The position numbers and the translations under genes are program-made. The notes beneath the pieces were generated by a model. The model saw only the letters and a program-made list of their open reading frames with translations, was not told the DNA's origin and did no database searches. A stretch of DNA of 64,000 bases from Vanilla planifolia (Eukaryota > Streptophyta > Magnoliopsida > Asparagales > Orchidaceae), in assembly GCA_023846275.1 (NCBI GenBank), contig JAIUJO010000090.1:1734065-1798064 (forward strand), given 5' to 3'. Of the stretch, positions 40,940 through 53,090 are shown piece after piece. The stretch's first letter is position 1. Each line of letters starts with the position of its first letter.

Positions 40940-41293
40940 TGGATCAAACTCAATTGTGATGATGTTGTGCATGATGACTAAATTATTAGAATTGAAATTT
41001 TAGTGTATGATGATGTGGGTAAACCTATTACTATTATAGGAAAGGCTATGGTTTCATATTCAGCTTTAGCTATAGAGGTTATTCCTATCCTTGAAGCAAT
41101 GGCAATTCTAAAAAATATTCTTCCTAATGTGGTGGAAGCAAAGATTGAAATTTATTCTAATATTGCCAATTCTTTTCATGGTACCATTGCATATGTTCAC
41201 AATATGAACTCCTTCAAGCTATCCACCATTACATACCACGATAACAACACAATAGATTGGCTTGTTCATCATGCATTTTTAATGATTTAGTTT
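40940..41293 (+). pseudogene. LINE ORF2 C-terminal RNase H domain remnant
   Basis: One frame runs from WIKLNCDDVVHDD (40940), through one stop, to VYDDVGKPITIIGKAM, then SALAIEVIPILEAMAIL, then VVEAKIEIYSN, and ends NTIDWLVHHAFLMI at a stop at 41288-41290. This follows plant LINE RNase H: KLNxDG, the RDxxGxP strand, AExxAxxxAxxxA, the ExDS strand and the HxxREx-N-xxADxLA tail. In intact domains catalytic acids sit at DG, E and DS. Here the first is D, the E of IEVIPILEA is kept, and the DS position reads YS, so activity is lost. The stretch from 41003 is open for 95 codons, the best-preserved coding remnant in the window. Confidence 0.75.
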
Positions 41294-41689
41294 GGTGATA
41301 AGGAATGACACTTCCCAAACTATTGTATCTTTGTCATTTCAATGATTTTATGTATGAACCACCTCAGACAGTGTATGATGTAGTTTTAACCATCGTCTCA
41401 TCTTAAAACCCAAGGTATTTGATTTCTTATTAAGTGCTAATGAAGTATAAAGAGAAACATCTTGCATACTTTTGTTGACATCATTTATAGTGAGCTTAGA
41501 ATGGTATTTGATGATCTTCAATCACCCAACTTTCATTCTTGATTAATGTACATACTTTCATAGTAATTCATCTATCATAAATCAAAAAATTTCACATTCA
41601 ACTACGAAATATGAATGTCCATGATGGTCCTTAATTATTACTCTGATCCTGTTGGCCAACATAATAGGATCAAAATCTTGTGATCTTAT

Positions 41690-42080
41690 CCCTTGCTAAT
41701 GTATTTCGAGTATGTACTTGCTTTTGAGCACTCTAATTTCTTCTAAGTAATGATGACATCCAACTAAATTTGGATCATAGCATCAACAAAAGGTCCAAGT
41801 ATGAGCTTCCTGACTATAACAACTAAAATAAATATGATTGGAGTTCGAATTACTATAGTTGCTAGCACCATACTTGCCATCTAATTGATCCTTATTAAGG
41901 AATTGAGATTGTACTCATTCCTATTATTAAGCTCATGGAGACCAATAATGTTTTTATTGTCATTACCTCCTAAAGTCAAGATTTTGTAATTTGTGTGCAT
42001 ACTACCTTCCTTAAATGTGATAGCCATCTCTTATGACCTCTCTCTAAAATTTAACCCTAATTCTTCATCACCTATCACGA
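41690..42080 (-). pseudogene. Possible antisense gag-like scrap with zinc-knuckle wording
   Basis: Read on the minus strand, 41786-41821 gives CYSQEAHTWTFC, followed by PNLVGCHHYLEEI after one stop. The H-x4-C half of a retrotransposon CCHC knuckle (C-x2-C-x4-H-x4-C) is there, but the first two cysteines are not properly spaced. Upstream on that strand (about 42050-41890) an open stretch reads MAITFKEGSM and continues to GGNDNKNIIGLHELNN, which I do not recognise. It could be a fragment of a copia-like gag inserted opposite to the LINE, or chance. Confidence 0.22.
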
Positions 42081-42144
42081 GAACAATAGGCCCATATCCT
42101 AAAATTTAAAGTTGATAGGCTAAAAATTCAAATGATGCATTGTC

Positions 42145-42215
42145 ATCATGGTAAGCATTCGATTTGGCGAGTCTTCAATAATCATGAGGGAGCCTAGGTT
42201 CGATTCATGCATTAG
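42145..42215 (+). other. tRNA-like / SINE-head scrap
   Basis: The sequence atggtaagcattcgat (about 42149) resembles the A box of a tRNA-type RNA polymerase III promoter. ggttcgattc at 42197-42206 matches the B-box consensus GGTTCGANNCC well. They are about 45 bp apart, as in tRNA genes and tRNA-derived SINEs. I could not fold a full cloverleaf by eye, and a 3' CCA-type end is not apparent. A tRNA-derived SINE head is therefore likelier than a working tRNA gene. No SINE tail was identified. Confidence 0.28.
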
Positions 42216-43970
42216 CTCTAAAATTACAATGATAATCTTAGTAGCTTGTACCATTAAACAAACTATAACTAATTTAAAGAGTTATTCAATGTTTCGTAGG
42301 CAAAATTGATCATGCATACCATAAAGCTTTGAGACAAGCATATGACTACTAATAGGAAAAACTAAGTTGCAATAAAAAGATAAAGTGCCAAGCAGCACCT
42401 CCTGTCATAGTTGACACATTTGTCTTATTTGTCGATACTCCATAAAGGAAGAGAAAATGCTCTTAAGTTGGTATACCGTCCCTCAAGTTTTGAAACATTG
42501 TTTCCTGGTAATAGCATTCTTTGACAACAACCCACCATAGTAGTGAATGAAGATTAAAATAGTAATGTGCAAGACCACACCAACTGGACATCAAGGAGAA
42601 TGTCACATTCAATGGCATTATCGAATGACAATTACTCCAACATAGGAGAAGTTTGGCGTCGTTGAAATTATTGAATGGAAGCTACCCATCTTATCAAAAA
42701 ACAAGCAATATATGAACTTCCTCATTAGGCTAGTTTGATTACATGAAAGCTCTACACATACCGATTAACCACACCTAGAGGTAGCCAGACCATAAGAAGT
42801 AGCACCACAAAAAATATCACTTATGCAAAAGTGTCCCCAAGGCAATCAAATTGCAGTAGCCCAAAGTGTTTTAAAAGGAAAGCAAAAAGAACAAATGGTC
42901 TAATTAAGGATGATGGGCTTCGCTAACACCAGCATGGCATGCAAGTGAAAAGTCCTAGAAAAATGGCATAGGCATACAAATAATCCATAAAGGCATCCAC
43001 CAATATTATAACCATTAAAATGGCTATAACTTATTTCATATTCTATATATTGTGCATGACTTATCTAACTACAAAATGTATTGTCAAAGATTGATGCGAG
43101 AAAGAAGTCAAACCATGTGCTCAAAACATTGTCAATCAATAAGTAGAATCATGTAAATTACTTAAAAAGATGCTTTTCCACAACTAATAGGCCACATTTA
43201 TTAAGCCCAATATATCATACATACAGGAAGACCCAATGCACGAAAGAGGTTTGACATTGTGCATCACACCATGTAGTGGAAACAACATGCTCAACCAATA
43301 CATGGAAAAGTGTAATTTGCACCATTGAAGTTTCACTACGACATCGAGCAAACACTACACCAAACAAAGCCCAAAGAGGCAAGCAAGGTTTGACAAATCC
43401 ATATTATTCCAAGTCAAGTCCACACTAAAACAACACCTCTTTCCTATATTAGTTCTCGTTTGCAATGACAATGGTAAAAAATGTTATGCATTTTAGAAAT
43501 AAATTATCGCATGTGAACAAAGCCACTACATGGGCCAAGGGGGACACCACCATGCTTTACACCATGATGGACAAAAGCATAGATAGCCAAGACATTGTTG
43601 AGTGCACATGGAAATGTAAAACTTTCAACTATAACATAAGCAGAGGGCAAAGAATGGCGCAATGGACATGGACAAACCCTAATGCAGATTGCACAATCCA
43701 GCACCCAAATCTTCATGGCCACTCTACACAACACATTGTCCTTTAAAGATTGTATATTTGACTAGATTGTTAAGTAAGATGGCACATATTACATAGGGCA
43801 TCACCTTTTTCTTGCAACAATAGTGTGTTATTCTAAAAATCCCAAACAAAGTTATGCTTTTTTGGCTTGACTAGTCACTTGTAGTAGATGCCACTAGGCA
43901 TGCAGGAACTAGCTATCATGTTCACTCATAGTGCTACAGCATGTGCATCTATAATAGCACACAGTTAGGG

Positions 43971-46900
43971 GCACAAACTAGCATGAAACTAGAGCTTCAT
44001 AGTAATATAACGAAATCAAAGAGAAATATTTATAAAATGGAGATAAATTTTTAAAGAAAGTCATATTCTGAGACCTTAAGAAGATTAGTGCAACATTCTT
44101 GATAATCAAATTTGGTACAAATTAATAAATCTCTTAAAAGCATGTATAAGCCATAAGAAATAATTTATTTAAAAATATAAATAAATATTTAGTTGGAAAC
44201 ATATTTGTTTCTTCTTAATCAAACCTTGGTTTGAAATATTCTTAATTGTCAAAGTAAATAAACATAAAAAAGAACAAGTTATTAGTTTAAAATTTTGTTA
44301 ACATATTTTAAAGTTGAATGGATACAAGTTCAAGTAACATAATGTAAACAAAACAAAGCAATATATTGGCCACATGAGAGTAGATATAGAGTTAATTAGT
44401 AATATAATCAAATCAATGCTAAACTTTTAAATAAATGAGGTAAATTACATAGAAAACTTGAATTCTAAAATAATAATTTATTCATGCATAACATTCCTAA
44501 TTGTACAAAGTTTTAGATAGAACTCACTAAGACCAGTCCAATGAAGTTTTTATCTTAATTATGTGATGTTTAAAATTTCTATAAATATCTTTATTAAATA
44601 ATCATGTCATAATCAATTGTTATTTTAAAATTAAGTCTTAAAGCTTAGATGAGCACAATTGAAGAAATATAATATAACCAATTAAAATTGATGCATGCAA
44701 ATGTTACATGAGTGGAGATTTAGAGAAACATTGTAATGTAATCGAATCAAGTAAAACATTGGGAAAATTAAGATAAATTATACATAAAAGTGATGTTCCA
44801 ATGATATTAAGGGGATTGAGTATAGCGTCCTTTATTATCAAATAAAGTATAATCAAAATATCTTGTAAAACATATCAAAATTTAATTAAAAAATATTTAA
44901 AAATAAAAAATGAGTATTTAAATAGATAGAGCATATTAAAATGAGTCTAATGTGTTTATTGAGTCTCAAGCATACATCATTTTGAATGAGAATAATTTGT
45001 TAAAGTAAATAATAAAAAATAATAATTAATTAACATTTTAATATTAAGTAAAATATATTTTAAAATTAAAATGAGATAAGTTAAAGTAATAGAATTTAAC
45101 AAAATAAAATTGGTGTAAAGGTCTTGTGGTGAGGAGAATCAGAGTTTTAATTTAATACAAATAGGATCAAAGTAAGAAATTTGAAAAAATAAGATAATTT
45201 TTACGAGAATGTTGTATTCCAAGGCATTGAGGATATTGAATGGAGCATAATCAATCATCAAATCATGTATGAATCAAAACATTAATTTGTTAGAGCTTAT
45301 TAAGATAAATCAAACAAAATTTGTTTATTCATGATAGACCTCATTTAGAATTTTTGCAAATTATTGAAATAGAAAAGAATAACTAATAATAATAATTTAT
45401 TATTTTAATGTTCAGTAGCTAAAGTTCTAAGCTAAGTGTGATAAATCAAAGCAAAGTAATAAAATAAATTAAAAATAATGTAAATGTTACATTAGAGGAA
45501 ATTTAAAGTTACATAAAATATAATCAAATAAAAATAAAAATTTGAAGAAAGAGATAAATTACATGGGAAAATCATTTTCCAAGGTAGTAAAAAGAGGAAG
45601 TGCAACATTCTCGATTATCGAAAAAGGTAGAAAATGAAACATCTAATAATGCACTAAAAGCCTCATAAAACAAAAGTTTTTTGAATATTAATAAATAAAT
45701 TTAATTAGATGAAGCACGTTGAGATGAATTCAATATTTTTTAATTCGTCTGAATGGATCTTATTGGAACTATTTTAAAATACCAAGGAAAATAATAGTAA
45801 TAATAATAAATTTTTATTTTATAACAGAATAAATATACAATAAAGCTAAAATTAGATAAATTGATATAATATAATATAACTTAAACAAATTATGTAAAGG
45901 TCACACGAGAGGAGAACTATTGTTTCATCGTAAATATAACAAATTCAATTCAAAACTTTGAAGAAATGAGATTTGTTTTAATGAAAAGTTACATTCCAAG
46001 ATCATGAGGAGATCAAATGTAATGTCCTTGCCCATCATATCATGTATGATTCAAAATGTCTCATAAAATAAGCTAAAATCTTAGAAAAAAAATTTTAAAT
46101 ATAAAACAATATTTAATTATATAGAATTTGGAAGGATGAGTTAAACAATGTTTATTTCATTTCCACTTGAACTTGTTTAGAATTATTACAATTTATTAAA
46201 GTTATTAAGGAAAAAATGCAATGAATTTTTATTTTAATGAAATGAAAATATATATTAAAGCTAAATTGAGAAAATTAAAACACTTTGATATTTCCATATC
46301 AAACTAATGTTGTGATAACATTAGAGGAGATTTAAAGCTACCTCATAATATATCCAAATCAATATAAAACTTTGAATAATTGAAATAAATTATACAAAAT
46401 AGTTGCACTACAAGTTATTATTGAGTTAAAATGTAACATTCTCGATCATAAAATCATGTAGGAATTGAATGCCTTGTAAAATGTGCCAAAACTTAAGAAA
46501 TGAAAACACTTTAAGAAAATAAAATTATATTTAATATAATAAAGATCATTAAGATGAGTCAAATTATGTTAGTCTCATCATGATTCATACTAGGTAAGAA
46601 TTAACATGAATTACCAAATCAAATAATCTCAATTAACAATAAATAATGATTTAAATATTTTAAAAAATATATTAAAACTCAAATTAGATAAATTTTAAAA
46701 ATGCAACATGACCAAATTAGACTGATGTAATGATCATATGAAAAGAGATTTAGTCTAATGACATTTGTTTCTTCTTATTCACATCTTGTTTGGAATTACA
46801 AAACATTACCATTTTTATAAATCCATATAACAAAAAAAAAAAATTTTAATATCTGATAAATACAAAATAAAGCTGAAAAGTAATAATTTGAAGAAACATA

Positions 46901-49900
46901 ATATAGCAAATCAGGATGATATAAATGTCACATGGTTGAAGAATTAGAGTTTCATGGAAACATAACCAAATAAAAGAAAAACATTTGAAGTAATGAGAAA
47001 AAAATTTTGAGAATTTTGCATTTCAATATTAAATAGAAATCAAGTGTAATATTCGTGATTGTAAAATTATGTATGAACAGATTATTTTGTAAAGCATTTT
47101 AGAAACCAAGAAAATCAAAAATTTAGAAATGAATATTTAATTAGTTGAAGCTAGTTGAAATGACTATAATGACATCTATGTTATCAAAGTCACACATCAT
47201 TTGGAAGTACTATGAATTACTTCAAAAATATGAACTTAAACTAAATATCTATTTAATATTAAATAAAATTATATCAAAGTAGAAATGAGATAAATTGAAA
47301 GAATGTAATTTAATAAAATCAAATCATTGCAAATGTTTCTTGGTATGAGACTTAGCTTAACATATTAATTTAACAATATCAACAAAAAAAATTGAAAACT
47401 GAGATAAACTATATTGTAAAGTTCCATTCCATGATATTAAGAAGATCAAGTGGAATGTCTTCATTCATCATATAATGTGAAAAGTTGAATGACCAACAAA
47501 GCATAAAATTATCTTTAAAAAATAAATTATTTATTGGCATAAAAAGGAATATTTAAAGAAATAAAGCTTGTCGAGATAGGTCAAAAAATGTTTCCTAAAC
47601 CTCTATCAAACATCATTTAGAGATGCTATGAATTACAAAATAAATAAGAATAAATCAAAAGGTAAAAGTGTAGAGGAAAATTATATTCCATGATAATAAC
47701 AAGAATTAGTATAATAACTAAGACTGTCAAATAAGGTAAGAATCAAAATGACTTGAAAAACATACTATAACTAAAGAAAATAAAGTATCCAGAAATATAG
47801 AAATGAATATTTAATTTAATGGAGCTTGTTTTGACAACTTTGACAATATTGCTTTATCTCAATCAAACCTCGTTTGAAATTATTATGAATAAAAATAATA
47901 AATGGGCATAAATAAAAATAAATTATTATTTTAATATGAAGCAAATATATGTTAAAGATGAAATAATTTAAATTGAATCAATATAATATCACTAAATCAA
48001 AAAGATGTAAATGTCACATTAGTAAAGAATAAGTGCTACATAGTAATATAACCAAATCAAAATGAAAACATTGATAAAATGTGATAAATTTAACGAACAT
48101 CTTGCCTTTGAAGATATTAAAGAGATCAAGTATAACATCCTCATTTATTTATTTAGCTAAAAATTAAAATGTCTTAGAAACATGCTAAAACCTTAGAAAA
48201 TAAATATTTAAAAAATATAAGAATGGATATTTCTTTAGAAAAATTTCATTAATGTTAGCATAAGGACATTTGATTGATTTCAATCAAACCTCATCTTGAA
48301 TTTTTATGAATTGTAAATTTAATAAGCATAAATAATAATAAACTATAAGTGTAATGTTTAGTAAATATATTTTAAAGGTTAAATGAGATAAATTAAGCAA
48401 GATACTGTAGTCAAATAAAAATGACATTTTTATCGCACAACTCACGATCTTGAGTTACATCATAACATATCCAAATCAAAGTGAAACATTTGAAGCAATA
48501 AAACAAATTAAAAACAAGAGTTGCATTCCAAGATACTAAGGAGATCAATTCTAACATTCTCAAGCATCATATGATATATGAATCAAAATGTCTAGCAAAG
48601 TTTACCAAAGCTCTTAAAATAAAATATTGAAAAATATATAAATGAATATTCAAATGTATAAACGTTATAAGGATGTGTCCAATAAAGGTTTTTTTGGTCT
48701 TCAATAGGTCACTTTTAGGATTATTACAAATTATCAAAGTAAATTAGCATAAATAATAATAAATATTTAACTTAATATTAAGTATATATTTATTAAAGTG
48801 ATGAAAAGGTTATTTGAGAGGTGAGTTAAAGTTTCATATTAATATAACTAAATAAAAATGAAAAATTTTAAAAAATAAAAGAATTTGTGAAGGAAAGTTG
48901 AATTCTATAATAATAATGCGAGTGAATGTGACATCTTCAATTGCTAAATTAGTTATGAAGCAACATTTCTTATGAAGGGTTTCATTTAAAGCTCATCAAC
49001 ACGAGTTCCAAGAATGCTTGTATCATCTCAATTGAAGCTTTCTTGGAATTAGTACAAAATAAAATTTAAATAAGAATAAATATTAGTAAATTATTATTTT
49101 AATATTTAATAAACATATAATAAAGTATAATTAAATAAATTGAAATAATATAATATTACCAAATTAAAATGATATAAAGTTCACATAAGGAGAGAATTAT
49201 AGTTTCTTAGTAATATAAACAAATCAAAATGAAAAGTTTATGAAAAATGTGATAAAATATATGGGAATTTACATTCCAGGTTATTAAGGAGTTCAAGTGT
49301 AGCCAATTTAATTTTCAAATAAGATATGAATAAAAAAATCTTATAAACTATGCCAAATCTTATAAAATAAAATTTTAGAAATATAAAAATGAATATTAAA
49401 TTAGATAGAGCTTTTTGATATAAGTCCCATGATTTTTGTCCGAATTGGATCCCACTTGATATTACCATGACTTTTCAAATTAACAGAGAATGAATGGTAA
49501 TAATAATTTTTTTGGCCAATATTATATATATGTATATTAAAGCATAAATGATAAAAATATGGAATACAATAGTGCTAAATTCTAAAGATGTAAATGTCAT
49601 ACGATAATAGAATTGGATTTAAATAGTAATATAACCAATTCAATGCTAAATATTTTAACAAAAAAGATGGATTATTTAGAAAAGTTGCATTTGAAGATAA
49701 TAAGGAGGATGAGTGTAACATCACCAATTGTCAAATAAGCCATGAAGGAGAATATCTCTTAAAACATCTATAAAATAAATTTTTAAAAAACATAAAAATG
49801 AATATTTAATTTGATAGAGCATCTTAAAACAATTTTGATGACATTTGTTTCATCTTGATCAAACCACATTCGGAATTATTATAAATTGATAGATTAAGTA

Positions 49901-52800
49901 TGATAAATAAAATATTATTTCAATTTGTAACATATATATATATATATATATATCTTAAAGCTAAAATTAGATAAATTAAAAAAATAAAATAGGATCAACT
50001 TAAAGTTATGTAGGTTAGATGAGAGTAAAATTGAGTTTCATAATAATTTAACTTATTAATAGTGAAAGTTTTGAGTAAATAAAGTGATATGCATAGGAAC
50101 ATTGCTTCCTTGATCATTTAGATTAGTGTTGAATTGAAACATTTTGTAAAGAATGTAATAACTTAAAAAGATGAAATATTTAAAAATATAAAAATAAATA
50201 TTATAGTTGGTAGAACTGGTTGAGATTTGTTTAATAACATTTGCTTTATCTTGAGTACACTTATTTTGGAATTATGATGAATTACAAAATTAAATAAGAA
50301 TACATAATACTAAATAATTACTTTAATATTAATAAAAATAATATGAAAGTAAAATAAAATGAATCAGAGCAGTGTAATACAACAAAAAAAAGTAATGCAA
50401 ATGCAACGAGAGGAGATTTAGAATTACATAGTTATATAACCAATTAAAAACAAAACAATTGTAAAGTACTGGGATAAATCTTATAAAAATATTGCAATTC
50501 ATGTTAGTAAGACTGAGCATAATACCAACCATCATCAAATTAGGTACGAATCAAAGTCTCTTATAAGGAGTACCAAAAAAATTAATATGTTTTAAAATAA
50601 AAATAAATATTTAATTTAGTATAACTAATTGAGAGAAGTCTAATGATATTGCTTAAGTGTGATTGAACCCTATTTGTAATTACTACGAATTACCATTCTA
50701 AATAGGCATAAATAAAAATAAATTAATATTTAAGTAATTAGTAAAAATATAATAATGATTGGTTAAGATAAATTGAAGTAATACAATATAACCAAATAAA
50801 AAATGATGTAAATGTAACATGAGAAGCAAATTAGAACTTCATTACAATATAACCATATAAAACTAAAAAATTTGAAAAAATGTTGTAAACATTACAACAA
50901 AGTCGCATTACAAGGTAATAATAAGATCGAGTTAATATCCTTGATCCTCAAATAAAAAATGAGTTGAAATGACGTAACTTTAAAAAAAACTTTAGAAAAT
51001 AAAGTATTTTAAAAAAATTAAATTTTATTTTTAATTGGATGGAGCTCATTAAGATGAACAAAGAGATGTTTTTTTTTGTCTTAGTTGAACCTAATTTGGA
51101 TTTGGTATGAATTATTAAATAAAATATAATATGATAATAAAAAATCATTATTTTAATATTAAGTAAATATATAATAAATTTTAAATTAGATTAATTAAAA
51201 CAATAGAATTTAATGAAATAAAAATTGAATAATTTCCTCAAAATAAAAGAATCATAGATTCATAGTAGTATAACAAAATCAAGAAAAAATATTTGATTAA
51301 ATAAGATAAATTATACGAGAAGATTACAATCAATGATAATAAGGACATAAAGTATAATATTTATAATCTTCAAATAAAAAAAGGATTGAAATACCTCATA
51401 TAGATAAATATTAATTAAATTACTAAATGTTTATGTATATATTAATGTTTGTGTGTGGTAAATTTAAAAAATATGAAATAAAAAACTCGTAGCAATGTAA
51501 AAGTCACATGAAAGAAGATTTAGAGTTACATAGTAATATAACACAATGAAAGAAAAAATATTAAAGAAATTAATAAATTGTATGAGAAAAGTAAATTTTA
51601 ACATATGAAGTAGATTGAATGTAACAACCTCAATCTTAAAATCACTTACAATTTAAAAAATCTTATAATGCATACCAAACCATAAAAGAAACCTTTTAAA
51701 AATATAAAAATAAATAATTAATTAGCTATGGCCAATTAACATGAGTATAATATATTTTTTCTTCTCGATTGGAGCTCGTTTAAAATTGTAACAAATTGCT
51801 ATAGTAAACAAAAAGAAAGAATTTTAAATTTTTTAAGAAATGGCATTAAGAATATAAAATTTTTTAATAAATGACATAAATTGTATAGAAAAGTTAAATT
51901 TCAAGTTAATAAGTTCATTGAGTTTAACATTGTAGATCCTTAAATGAGGCATGAATCAAAATGTTTGAAAACAAGCAAAAATTCCAAGAAATAGAGTATT
52001 TAAAAGTATAAAAAACGAATATTTAATTTGATAGAGTTCATCGGGATAGGTCCAATTTAAATAAAAATAAGTATAAAAATTATTATTGTAATATTCATTA
52101 AGTGAAAAAGTTGAAATGAGATAAATTGTTATAATATAATATAATAAAATTTAAGTCATAGTAATGTCACGTAAGAGGAGTTCATATATAAAAAATAATC
52201 TATGAAAATTAAAAAGAAAATATTAGAAATGAGATAAGTGACAAAGTTGCATGCCAAGATTATAAGCGATTGGTTGTAATAATCATAAAAATAGCTCAAA
52301 ATCAAAAGGCCTAAAATTAGATGCTAAAACCATAAAAAATTAAAAAAATATAAAAATAATATTTAATTTGATAAAGATCAATGCAATGAGTCCAATGAGT
52401 TTTTTTGGGTCAATAAGAGCTCTTTTGGAATTACTATGAATTACATAATTAATTCAACATAAATAATAAAAAAATATTATTTTAAATTTTGCTAAATATA
52501 TATTAAGTTAAAATAGGATAAATTCAATAATATAATATAATTGATTAAAACACATTAAAGAAAAGAGATAAATTTATAACAAAGTTGTATTCTAAGATAC
52601 TATTGAGATTTGAGTGTAGCATCCTAGATCATCAATTCATGTATGAATATAAATGTCTCATAACATGTGCAAAAAAATATACAAAATAAAACATTTTAAG
52701 AAATTCTCACATTATTGTTCAAAAATAAAAAATGTTTACCATGAATTGATTATTAATCTATTCATATTACCAAACAAAGTAGCAACTATTATGATGAATT
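43971..52800 (+). repeat. AT-rich satellite array B, same unit of about 420 bp
   Basis: The satellite resumes with cttcatagtaatataacg (about 43997), which is unit position about 72. Anchors then recur as in array A. Examples are ggccacatgagagtagat (44368), ggtcacacgagaggaga (about 45899), gcattccaagatactaag (about 48525) and agataaattgaagtaata (50768). About 21 unit lengths fit. All units I followed run forward. Array A ends near unit position 370 and array B starts near 72 of the next unit, so roughly 120 bp of satellite is missing at the LINE island. Confidence 0.88.
49932..49953. repeat. (TA)n microsatellite
   Basis: This TA run of about 22 bases lies between attatttcaatttgtaac and cttaaagctaaaattagat. 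That is the aaatatatattaaag position of the unit (about 400), the same phase as the runs at 16339 and 31305. Confidence 0.85.
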
Positions 52801-53090
52801 ATTACTATTATTGTTATATTATTAATTATTATTATTATTATTTTTATTATTCTAATAATATTCATTATAAGTAGAATAATTAAAATTATTATGAAAAATA
52901 CTAGAAATTATTCAATGTTTGAATTTTTTTTCAAGTTTTTTAAATACCATAAGTAAGTTTTAGTTGTTATATTCTAATAATATTATTGAATAATTATTAT
53001 TTTTGCTCATACTATATTTATATCAATATTAAATTAATCTTCACATATAGTTCATAATAATTGAATTAATAAATTGAAACTAATAATTCC
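52801..53090. repeat. TTA/AAT-rich stretch leading into a purine tract
   Basis: The stretch begins with attactattattgttatatt and ttattattattattttt and continues as AT-only sequence with many taat/attat words. It appears to grow out of the ttattattttaat portion of a satellite unit (position about 381). There is no gene. Confidence 0.65.

Larger units (their letters stand above)
33891..41293 (+). mobile_element. Decayed plant L1-type LINE inserted in the satellite array
   Basis: The satellite stops at about 33885-33890, and the next 7.4 kb has more balanced base composition and LINE ORF2 wording on the + strand. In order I can read an endonuclease GDFN motif (37845), a DKN-FF-A motif typical just before the RT palm (38509), KPPG (38722), a GPIGLC block (about 38905), a GxGCP-like block (39280), FVDD (39421) and a C-terminal RNase H region (40940-41293). 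Plant L1 elements have this order, with RNase H after RT. The length fits a nearly full element of two ORFs plus a leader. Many stops and several frame changes make it non-functional. No poly-A tail or target-site duplication was found. The right end of the element is uncertain because non-satellite DNA continues to 43970. A nested structure of more than one old insertion is possible, especially in 33.9-36.4 kb, where I recognise no domain. Confidence 0.85.
41294..43970. other. Non-satellite island, mostly unidentified
   Basis: This 2.7-kb stretch between the RNase H remnant and the resumed satellite has less extreme AT content than its surroundings, especially 42.5-43.8 kb. Part may be the LINE 3' untranslated region. 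I see no poly-A tail, no terminal repeats and no clear coding sequence. Two weak signals inside it are listed separately: an antisense zinc-knuckle-like scrap near 41.8 kb and a tRNA-like scrap at 42.15 kb. A 93-codon open frame at 43465-43746 starts MTMVKNVMHF and shows no domain I recognise. Confidence 0.6.

Noticed and set aside
43465..43746. 93-codon + strand open frame in a less AT-rich stretch
   Set aside because: No recognisable domain, no promoter or splice context, and an overlapping 76-codon frame on the other strand. Not enough to call a gene.
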